Shown here piece after piece: positions 1 through 9,400 of a stretch of 64,000 nt of DNA (position 1 is the first letter of the stretch; the number at the start of each line of letters is the position of its first letter). Position numbers and translations under genes: made by a program. The notes under the pieces were generated by a model. It was not told the DNA's origin and made no database searches. It was given only the letters and a program-made list of their open reading frames with translations. The DNA is taken from contig JAUCMP010000026.1 of assembly GCA_030770545.1 (NCBI GenBank), positions 6,490,501 to 6,554,500 of the forward strand, given 5' to 3'. The stretch comes from Macropodus opercularis (taxonomy: Eukaryota; Chordata; Actinopteri; Anabantiformes; Osphronemidae).

Positions 1-215
1 GAACTACAAATATATATTTTGTGAAGGACGAATACATTTGAACAATTAATTCCATCTCAAGCACAGGCTATTCAACACAACCAAATGTCAACGAGGCGCG
101 TTGTTTTTACGCACACGCTACAGGACCTACACTAGCCTAATAATGTTAAGGTAAAACAATTCATCCCTTTGCCACCACAAAAAACAAGTGAACACATGCC
201 GAGAACATTTCCTAC

Positions 216-302
216 CTGTAAGCTATTGATAAAAGCAGGAGTAGTCGGTGCGTACGGTGCGTAATGTCCATAGGCTGGGTACATAACATCCAAACAGCTC
301 AT
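216..302 (-). CDS. First coding exon of a vestigial-like (Vgll) family cofactor; rest of gene off the left edge
   Basis: Read on the minus strand, an ATG at 302-300 opens 29 codons starting MSCLDVMYPAYGHYAPYAP and ending INSLQ. They run directly into a strong splice donor (CAG|GTAGGA, GT at 215-214), phase 0. The start MSCLDVMY followed by a Tyr/Pro/Ala-rich stretch is the signature of the N-terminus of Vgll2-type proteins. These are nuclear cofactors that bind TEAD transcription factors through a Tondu motif encoded in the next exon, which is outside the window. The family call rests on these 29 residues only. The paralogue (vgll2-like, or a fish-specific member) cannot be decided, so no symbol is given. 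The gene points away from ythdf2. Confidence 0.6.
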
Positions 303-660
303 GGTAAATGAGCGGTGTCCTCACTGTTCTGTTGAAACCGACCTCGCTGTGAGACTGATCGACAACATTCCCGTGTTTGCCAATTGAAAAACGCGCTCGG
401 TGACCGCCAATCAGTGCGAAAAAGCCCGTTTCACACTGGACATAGTCACCCGAGCAAGAGCGCGCCTCTCCCTGCGTGCGCCGCAACAGCTGCGGCAGCA
501 AAATGTGGTGAGGTCTATGGAGCAGGCATGAGGGTGTCCTGTCCTGTACATCACTGTGTCAACCCCTCCCACGTTCGCCAGCCCTCTGCGCCCCACATAA
601 TCACCTTCAACACTCCCACTACCACACAAATCGCATCTGAAGGTAGGTGATTGCTCCAAA
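303..660 (-). promoter_or_regulatory. 5' UTR and proximal promoter region of the vgll-like gene
   Basis: This is the sequence upstream of the vgll-like ATG on the minus strand. It is richer in GC and CpG than the AT-rich DNA further right (notably about 455-500) and short ORFs cross it on both strands. No TATA box could be placed with confidence. The role is inferred from position. Confidence 0.35.
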
Positions 661-2827
661 GCAAAGTGATTACATTATCTTAGTTGTTAAAAAAATTAAT
701 TATAGGTTTGAAAATGAATGTGGCAAGTGAATTAGAGTGTTTAAAAGTATAGGTAGAAGTCACGTCTGTGATTGCAAATGTTCCTTTTAAGTAGAAAACA
801 CAACAATTAAATCACCGTGTGTCGTTTTGTAAACCTGGTCAGTCAGTAACCTCATGTAATATATATATTATATAATTTTAATATGCTACAGATGCTTCAA
901 AACTGAGCTTTGGTCTCAGTCAAAGCTGAAAGTGTAGCCATGGTCTTAAAACAGCCATCGGTTGCCAAGTAAACCTTCAAGTCATCTGAAGTATTTAGTG
1001 TTTTCCCAGAATGACACATAGGTGTCAGCTATAGGTTGCATACACTAGCCATGCCAACATGCAGGAGAAAAAGCCTCTGCACAAATCTATGACAAATTAT
1101 CAGCAATCAGCAGTGCAAACAAAAAGATATTTTCACACACAAACAAGCACAACGACAGTCACAGACAGCACAAGGACGGAGTCTGAAAGGCAACGTTACA
1201 CCTAAAAAACAACTACCGAGCCACATTCTCTGCAAGGCCTTGTCTATTTCTCTTGTTTTGGTGGTTTACAGGTGCTGATGTTTGGGCATGCCAGTCTTTT
1301 TGACAGGCACTTCAGAATGCCTCGGAGAATAGTGTGGAAAATTTGCTGAATTCCATGGACGAGTGTCAGATGAGGTGGAATGTCTCTGATGTATGCTACT
1401 GGACGAGCTCCTCGGGAAGTTACATCGTTCCCTCCGCAGCGTTCTCTAGATGGAGAACACGAGCAGCATCTCGCTATGCATACATCACACATAGCACGAA
1501 TAGCTAGCGGCAGGTTTTTTTTGCATGCTAATGAACCGAACATGCTTGTAAATAGCAGTGGATGAGGCTGACACGTAACACGTCAGTCCTCACTTTTACT
1601 GCTACTGTCCGGATAAGCTAAATTTACGGCTCGGCACTGCAGTGGAATCCTTTGACGCGGTGAAGCGTCTCCACACTTTCAGCAAACTGCACGGGTTCGA
1701 AACTAAGTTGTAGAGTTTAAATTCCCGTCTGCCTCGGTCCGTGACCTTTTCACCATGACTTACAATATAGGCCAGTGTATCTGTCCACGCAGGGCAATGC
1801 AGTGGAGTCCCAGAGAAACAGAGTGATGCAATGCTAGAAAGCTCAGGGTTACACCAGCGTGATCAACAGCTGCAGCTGACGGAAGAGAAGGGAGGCCACT
1901 ATTAGCATTAAGGGCCATGACTACATTTCTCTCTGTCTGACTCGGTTTCTGTCTCTATCGCTCCCTCCCACGTGTCTTCTCTGGCGATACACACACCTTT
2001 TTCTCCGTTTAATCGCCCTGCTTGTTGTGTGCGTGGCATCAAGTGACCGAACGAGGAAGAGGACCCTAAAAGCCAAATCTAAGTCAGTCGGTGCATTCGT
2101 GTTTGACAGCAATACTGACCTGTGCATGTACAGAACAGTATGTGCGAGGGTCTAAGGTTGCTCTTTGTGTGTGTTTTGTGTGTGTGCCAGTGTGCAAGTG
2201 TGTGCGGAGGTGTCCGTGTGTCTACATTTACGTGTATATGCTGAAAATAAACATAGGTTACATCACTCCTTGTGACCCTACAGCCCATCTAGGCCCCTCC
2301 CATCTTAAAAGCGGCCCGGCCGGGCACAGTCTCTCATTGGTTGAGATGTTGCAGGGCTAGTTGAGGTAGTAATGGCAACTTGGTTTTATTTAGACCACTA
2401 TTCAGCACTGCCATTAATAGTTTCTATTCAGTGCTAGAAATACTCGTACATTGAACTAATAATGGCAAAGTTTTTCTTTAATCAGCCATTTGACTTATTT
2501 GAAGTCATAATGCAGCACATGAAGAGTTGTATAAATGCAAGGCAGGAATATGTGACCAGCAAACGGTAGTGGCCTCTGAGGAGCGGGGCTGTTGAGATGC
2601 GAACCCGAAACCTTATAAGCTACCTCCTGAAACAACACAACCTTTATTAAGGTCTCCGTCTGACTTGGTCCCAGGAGGGTCAGTCTTCAGGATTCCACTG
2701 TTGTTTATAAGCCTCAGTGTCTACGTGTGTGTGAGTGTATACGTCTGAGACAGAGATGTACAGCTGCTCTGTTGTCCAGTTCTACACAAACTCATCTCAG
2801 CTGTTCAAAATCATCAAGTCACATGAG

Positions 2828-2864
<37 letters not shown>

Positions 2865-3193
2865 GGCTCGCATGTGCACAGGTCTAACTCGTTCATCCCG
2901 CCACGCAAATGTTGGCAATAAATCCTGTGTGATAGAACACGCAAGTGTGCAGCTATTTTCTTCCTACAACAACTCCCTTATTGTCTACACAGACCACCAG
3001 GACCCCAGGAATCCAAAGACTTAAGAGTAGATGTCAGTTCACTATAAATAAAGAATTTTACGGACTTTGAAATGACAGCAGGAGGCTGACTTGCTGCCTA
3101 GTTGGAAATCATCGTTTTCATTTATGCCGGCAGAGTTTGAATGCAGGAATATTATAAACCATACAATTCAGATGACAGAAAACATGTTGTTGC
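661..3193. other. Intergenic DNA, no gene seen
   Basis: Mixed AT-rich and moderate-GC sequence between the vgll-like promoter and the coding-like block at 3.2-5.0 kb. Short ORFs on both strands show no protein resemblance. The only distinct structure is a CA microsatellite at 2830-2862 and TG-rich stretches around 2160-2230. Confidence 0.6.
2830..2862. repeat. (CA)n microsatellite
   Basis: About 16 uninterrupted AC dinucleotides, read directly. Confidence 0.97.
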
Positions 3194-3199
3194 TTTATT
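3194..3199 (-). terminator. Candidate poly(A) signal on the minus strand
   Basis: Plus-strand TTTATT reads AATAAA on the minus strand. It follows an AT-rich stretch (3200-3360) that resembles a 3' UTR and lies downstream of coding-like minus-strand segments at 3.4-5.0 kb. A plus-strand AATAAA lies next to it at 3206-3211, so direction is uncertain. Confidence 0.25.
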
Positions 3200-3367
3200 T
3201 GTTTTAATAAAGGTACTAATGGTAATACATATATGCATTTAATTGAAAAAACTATACATGATATAGTTTCAAAATAGGCATAAATAATAGGTTACAATTC
3301 AATTAACTGAGCAAACTGTCATTTCTCAAATATCTATGTATAGGCAAGTTAATGTCTTGTCTTCCTG

Positions 3368-4442
3368 TCAGGATTCTGGATACCTTGGTTCCCACTTCCT
3401 GTCTCTGCCGAAGACATTGGGTACAGTTGGAGTCCGAAGCTTCTCCTGGCACTGACCACAAAGCTCAATCCTTGTCAAATTCTGCAGCTGTAGGGAGCAG
3501 AGCAGCATTTCCTGGAAAGGGTAGACCATAAGGAACCTGTAGTATCTACATTCTGCCACATGGGCATTATGCTTCAGTCAGTTCGACAACACAGGGGAAG
3601 TCAAAACCCTGTCCTGTCGGTTCAACCTCATGAGAACAAGATGATTCAGCTAGAGGAGATGCTGAAAGAGCAGATTATAAATACACTGGTCAATGCACCA
3701 GCACCATCTGCCTGTCAGCTCAGACATTTTAATAACCAAACACATACATCAGTTTATGGAGGCCATGCTCCCTCTGCACCCAATCAAACAAGTCCAGTTC
3801 CCCTTCTTCTGTGTCTGATTTTGTACATGAGTTGGGAAAACCTCGCAATGGTCAACCAGCTTCACTACCCAAGTTGCCACTGGCGAAATGAGACGGCACA
3901 GGCGCTAAACCCACGCTGGTCAGCCTCTCCTCTGGCCTCCATCCTAAGAGGAGCCAGATGGAAAGGATGAAGCAGGAGCTGCACACAGGACATCAGACCA
4001 TGCGCCCCTGGGACACCTTGCTCTGGGCAAAGTATGAATCTGGTCTGGCTCAAGTTTGCACACGATTTTGCCACAGGGTTGACTCCTTCTCAGATAATTT
4101 TCCCTTTTTACCTGGCTTGAAATTGACTAATAAGACAGAAATTGCAGCCAATCACCAGAATCACAAATATCATTAATATAATGAAGCAATTTGCATTCTT
4201 CAAGTCATACAGCATGAAGACACACAAAGAGAGCTTCTACACACTGTTTATTAAAGGCTAACCCTCTGAAATGGACAGAATGTGAATTAACAGCATCCTC
4301 TGAGAGGCTGACAAGTGCTACATTCCTAACATCCTATTACTGAGAATACCCTGCCGCCACAGTGCCGCTGGGTCACCAGAGTTATGCACACACAATCACA
4401 AATTCACACACTCACATAAGGCAAAAGGCGCACGTACAAACA
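3368..4442. other. Coding-like block with overlapping ORFs on both strands, not identified
   Basis: A 136-codon ORF on the plus strand (3560-3970, beginning MGIMLQSVRQHRG) overlaps a second plus-strand ORF in another frame (3958-4176, beginning MERMKQELHTGHQ). On the minus strand a 63-codon ORF occupies 3559-3368 (beginning MAECRYYRFLMVYP), and further open stretches lie at 4074-3865. Base composition is more gene-like than the flanks. I do not recognise any of these as a known family. Possibilities are a decayed gene, the 3' exons of a minus-strand gene, or a non-coding transcript. Nothing decides between them from sequence alone. Confidence 0.3.
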
Positions 4443-4720
4443 CATGAAAGATGCACACAGAACCGTTAATCTGGGCATGTGGGATTGTCACCCTCTTGCC
4501 TGACATTCCTGCCGCAGTATGCCAGTGGAGGCCGCAGTTAGAAGGGCATTATGGGATGTGGAGGGTGGACAGAGGGCAGAATCACAAATTTGGTATGTCA
4601 CATGGTCAAACGGGGAAGATTTACTACTGATCAGGTTCCACGTCTGCAGCATGGTGTTGTGGCTTCAGAATGCCAGGTATGGGATGAGATCAGACCCCGG
4701 CTTTAGTTTGTTCACCCCTT

Positions 4721-4780
4721 CTAGCAACTGGCTGAAGATGTCATTGGTGGCTGGTATGGGCAAGCATCTGTTATATCCTC
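4721..4780 (-). CDS. Candidate terminal coding exon of an unidentified minus-strand gene
   Basis: If the acceptor ...AAGCAG|GAGG on the minus strand (exon starting at 4780) is used, phase 0 reading gives 19 residues, EDITDACPYQPPMTSSASC, then TAG at 4723-4721. It is paired with the candidate exon at 4969-5040, which ends in phase 0. An alternative frame through the same DNA is open longer (ending ...GSDLIPYLAF), so even the reading frame is uncertain. No family is recognised. Confidence 0.2.
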   Translation of the reverse strand, partial: EDITDACPYQPPMTSSASC

Positions 4781-4968
4781 CTGCTTGTATATGCATATTA
4801 AACTAATGCAGAATTTGCGGTGAAAGGACAAATAACAGATAAAAGCAACGCACATAGGTGAACGAAAAAGCTGCTAAGAAAACAACAACAACAACAACAT
4901 CAGACAAATCCCTTTAATAGTTCTCATTTCATTTCTCACTCTACAATCAGGAGCTATGATTTACTTAC

Positions 4969-5040
4969 CGGTGACATCATGGAGACCACAGCTATTTTTA
5001 TTGGCTGGTAAACAGCCAGGTCTTCTCCATGCTTTGCCAC
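4969..5040 (-). CDS. Candidate internal coding exon of an unidentified minus-strand gene
   Basis: On the minus strand an AG acceptor (...TTGGACAG) precedes exactly 72 bases, 24 codons without a stop, containing KHGEDLAVYQPIKIAVV. They are followed by a consensus donor CCG|GTAAGT. The exact multiple of three, the strong donor and the balanced amino-acid content favour a real exon. The acceptor's pyrimidine tract is poor and I do not recognise the peptide. A possible first exon (ATG GTA CGT CAT..., ending AG|GTCAGT near 5,885-5,920, minus strand) lies upstream, but its phase does not obviously fit. Confidence 0.3.
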
Positions 5041-6200
5041 CTGTCCAATGTGCAACAGTCAACATGCCCCCGGGAAAAAAGTCAAGCACCCAAAAATGAT
5101 TATGAGTTGAAAGGCAGAATACGATACATGCATGCCGTGCTACTGTACTAGGCATGTTTCCCAAGTCAGATGTCTTGTTACTGCTACTGGTTTGCCTGCG
5201 TTATTCGTATATATTCGTTATTCAAATATATATATATATATATATTTATACAGCATATATACACTTATTTATGTATAGATTGCCCCCCGGCTTATAGACA
5301 CCTACAATGACCTGCATCTTAACAACTACATACACGCATTAAATAATCTGCTGCCTCTGTGTAGTTTATGTGTATGGAGTGAATAACTTGTGATTCATTG
5401 GAGGACAAATAAAGGACTAGTCCTGAGCGGTGATATATGATGACTGTGACACATACACTCTCTTGACCTTATTTCCTTCCCAAAAACACTAATTCATGGC
5501 AGTGACAAGGACTCCACCGTGTGGCTGAGACACGAAATGGCATAAATACCCACATGGTTATTCGCTTTACAGCAGGTTAAAATCCAAGATGTTTATGAAC
5601 CCAGACGTGGTGACAAACTACATTTATCTAAGGACTGTAGTATAGTTTTGAAGTACGTCTGCTTTACTGTCCAACCTCTGTCACTCAATATTTATACTTT
5701 TAAAAGTAGACTGTATTATACTATATTTATTTAATAGGTTAGTATAACTCTAGTATAACTGATTTAAATATGTCAATTCTATATTTGAAAAATATCTTAG
5801 TGAAAAAAACATAAGGAATTAATTAATAAGATGCATCATAATTTATCATTCATTATAAGTTGTAAATTTTAGGAAACTGACCTGCTGAGACGAAACGCAT
5901 GACGTACCATTTTTGTCTTGCTAATGAGCTTTTAGTAGCTTGGTTGTTTATAACTAACTATGTGTTATTCTTGTATAATTTGCATTTATTTAACGTTTAT
6001 ATAAACAAGTTGCAATGGCTGTTTAGGTGACGTGGGCCATGTGGTAGCGTTACAGTTTCTGAAAGGCAAAAACAATACACACAATCACACTAAAGGTTAT
6101 TGTCCGAGCCAATTCACTGATACATTACACCACATTTATTTAGCTCCTGTTTTTACTGTATTTCTGTTAACGGCAACCGTGATTGAATTGAACCCGGCAC
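5041..6200. other. AT-rich spacer upstream of ythdf2
   Basis: AT-rich sequence with an (AT)n run at 5226-5245 and many short homopolymers. No ORF of note. It ends abruptly at the GC-rich ythdf2 promoter near 6.19 kb. Confidence 0.6.
5226..5245. repeat. (AT)n microsatellite
   Basis: Ten AT dinucleotides, read directly. Confidence 0.9.
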
Positions 6201-6207
6201 CTCCGCG

Positions 6208-6221
6208 CCACTAGGGGGCGC
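6208..6221 (+). promoter_or_regulatory. CTCF-type motif in the ythdf2 promoter
   Basis: CCACTAGGGGGCGC matches the CTCF core consensus CCASYAGRKGGC at every position. It sits about 230 bases upstream of the ythdf2 start codon, at the edge of the CpG-rich region. Occupancy is inferred. Confidence 0.6.
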
Positions 6222-6438
6222 GCGTCTACGGTTAATAAAGGCCATCGCGCGTCGTCGAGGGCCGCCCAGCCATGTTGAGGAGTCTGTCAGGCAAACTGCA
6301 GCCCGCCATTGTGTAGAAACCAGGCTCTGTAGAACGAGAGGGGCGCTTGGCTGAAACTCTTCCATAGACAGGCTAATTCTACACCCTGCCGCTTTTATTT
6401 AGGGGTAAACACAGTTACACAGGCTCCGGGGGAAAAGC
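6222..6438 (+). promoter_or_regulatory. ythdf2: ythdf2 promoter and 5' UTR
   Basis: This is the CpG-rich sequence just upstream of the ythdf2 ATG. It contains GCCATGTTG (about 6270) and CCGCCATTGTG (about 6303), both similar to the YY1 motif often found near start sites of housekeeping genes. No TATA box is placed convincingly. The transcription start cannot be fixed from sequence. Confidence 0.5.
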
Positions 6439-6465
6439 ATGTCAGCCAGCCGCCGTCTTGAACAG
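6439..6465 (+). CDS. ythdf2: ythdf2 coding exon 1
   Basis: Encodes MSASRRLEQ and ends CAG|GTAAAG, phase 0. The start codon context is AAGCATGT, with the favourable A at -3. The following intron is only 223 bases. Confidence 0.92.
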
Positions 6466-9400
6466 GTAAAGGGAGGGATTTTCTGAACATTTACGAGGGC
6501 CAGATTTGTCAGCATCGCGACGGCTAGCGAGGATAGCTTAGCTCAGAGGCAGCGGCTGTGGCTCAATAGTGCAGTAGGCCTGACCACCTGCTAAAGGAAC
6601 TGACTGCTGAAAATATCTCTTCATCTATTTTTCCCCTTCCTCTCTTCTCGTAAATCAAACCTTCATGAATCACCTGGACCCAATCCAGAGACCGAAAGGC
6701 CAAGCTAATAAAGGTAAGAGCAAACGCTGCCCTCACGTTGCGTTGCCGACCTGGGTTGAGCGAATGCGGTTCTTTTTACGTGCGGTGCGCTTTGAAAATC
6801 TTGCGTGCGCGGATGCGATGGCTGGTTTCCCAGCCCGCTGGCAAAGAGGCCTACGCGTGTAAGTTGTACGTAATTTTAGGCTTTAATTTGCTGTGTGGTG
6901 ACATCACGGGCCGAGGCTGTTTGACGCCGTTTGGGGCTATTAACATACACTTGAGTGAGTTTCCCCAACATCTCTGAGATGGCACTAGTGAGCGTCCCCC
7001 TGTTAGCATTAGCCGTCTTCTGACTAGCTAGCGTTAAATGGCAACATGCACACCAGCGTCCTTTTCCTGCTTGTACTAGAGACGCTTCTTAGTGCATTGG
7101 CGAGTATGATACACTGCTACTAATAAATAATGTCCGTGTAAAACGGTTCCCAGGGTGGAGCTACAGGTGCCTGGCTAGCACGCTGGCCACTGGGCTAACG
7201 TTAGCCAAGTCCGTCATGTTGAAAGGACTCTTGGCGCTCGTTAACATGGAGACGCTGCGCACTGTATGTACTTAGCCGCACGGCTAGCGCGCTAGCTGTA
7301 GCTGGTTGCTAAGTTAACCTAACATGACACGTCTTCCGTCCTGCTCGTCGTGTGTCCGAATGGGCCTCTCGCGTCGCAGTCACCGTGCTGTTCAGAACGC
7401 ACTGTAGGAGGACATGGGTTCGATCACTTCTGACTTCAGGAGCGTTTCAGGACACGCTAGACAAGCCACTTAGCTTCCAGCAGAGGAACAGCGACCACAG
7501 CTCAGGAAAACAAAGCCTAGACCCCTGATCGCCGGCCTTTTTAATTAAATCTGCTGTTTCTTGTCATTATGCGTCCAATGGGCCTGGTCCACATCCCCGT
7601 GGAAGTTAATGCTGTGTAATGAGTACTTGTATTATGTGTCATCTCTATTAGCTCAGGTTGGAGCCTTCTCTTGTACGTTCATGAATAGTTGCAGGGATGT
7701 GTTTTTGTTATGCAACATGTGGTGATGAAGCGGATGTGAAATTACAAGATAATCTTAATGCATCTCACTAAATTCTTTGGACTTACATTAGACGTATGTT
7801 TCAACTTTCTTTTCAGTGCAAAACGGAGCTGTGACCCAAAAGGATACTTTGAATGACGATGAGTTTGAGCCTTACCTGAATACTCAGGCCAGACAGGTAA
7901 GAATATATTCGTTTGCCCACATGTGACGCTGCTCTGCTGACTTACTGAAACCCAGCTGCTTCTAGGAGATGTGTTTTGGTGAAATAAGATGCCACTTGTA
8001 GATTAGCATGTTTATTGGCGTTGAGGCAGTCGCACGTTCTCGTGCTAGCTCTCCTGCTCTAAAATAGAAGTTCAGGGATTTGTTGCTTGATACATTTCTT
8101 TTCACTGGTTTTTATTTCAGTTTTCTCAATCTACATTATGGTTGATTTGAGTTCCTCTAGTGTAGTAACACTGCCTATTAAGTAGACTAGAGGAAAAGAA
8201 ATCAGCCTGCATTTTACTCAACTCAAGTGTATACCTTTCTTTTTGTCACACTGAATAATAATTTTGTGAATTAAAGAGTCAGTACTGTGTATTCACAGGT
8301 TGGCTTTAAGAAAGGACACATACTTAAAAAGACTAATCGTTTTTGTTGTTATAGAGATAATGTATAGTATAAAATCAACAGTTTTACAACTGCTACTTTT
8401 CATCTTGCTTTGAGTTTTGGGATCTACAAGGATGGTGTATATAAACTAACTTGTTAATCTTTGTGTGCATGTGTAAGAGTCAGTTTTTGTTTATGATTCA
8501 TCAGAAACACATTTGTTTTTTTCCCCCCTATATAGAGCAATGCCTATACGGCCATGTCGGACTCGTACATGCCCAGCTACTACAGCCCCTCCATAGGATT
8601 TTCCTACTCCCTCAATGAGGCAGCCTGGTCTACAGGTGGGGACCCTCCTATGCCTTACCTGGCCTCCTATGGACAGCTGAGCAATGGGGAGCCCCATTAT
8701 CTCCCCGACGCTATGTTTGGACAGCCAGGCCCTTTGGGCAGCAACCCTTTCCTGGGCCAGCACGGTTTCAACTTCTTCCCCAGCGGCATCGACTTCGCAG
8801 CATGGGGAAATAGCAGCTCTCAGGGACAGTCGGGGACGCCACAGAGCTCTGGCTACAGCAGCAGTTATGCTTATGCTCCCAGCTCTCTTGGGGGTGCCAT
8901 GATGGATGGACAGTCCCCTTTTGCACCTGCAGCCAATGAGCCTCTTAACAAAGCACCTGGTATGAACAGCCTTGACCAGGGTATGGCAGGGCTTAAGATT
9001 GGTGGTGCTGCTCCTGGTGGTAATGGGGACATGGCTCCTAAGGTTATTGGCTCTGGCTTGCCTGGTGGGGGTGCTCTTGGCCCTGTGTCATCTGTAGGAC
9101 CTCCTAACATGCCTCCTGTCTCAATTGCCCCTGCCAAACCTGCCTCCTGGGCAGACATTGCCAGCAAGCCAGCCAAGCCTCAACCCAAGCTCAAAACCAA
9201 GGGTGGTATGGCTGGTGCCAATTTGCCTCCCCCGCCCATTAAACACAACATGGACATTGGCACCTGGGACAACAAGGGTACCATGCCTAAAGCTGCCACC
9301 CCTCAGCAGGTGCCTCCTATTCCCAGCAATGGGCAGCCACCTAGTCAGGCCTCCCCACAGCCTGGAGCTACAGCTGCGGGGAACCCACAAATGCCCCTCA

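Noticed and set aside
2362..2372. let-7/miR-98-like start TGAGGTAGTAA
   Set aside because: Only 11 bases match. The rest of the mature sequence and the opposite arm are absent and no hairpin forms.
7405..7422. GGTTCGATCAC resembling a tRNA B box (similar at 1694 and 13422)
   Set aside because: No matching A box, no cloverleaf and no terminator T-run at the right distance.
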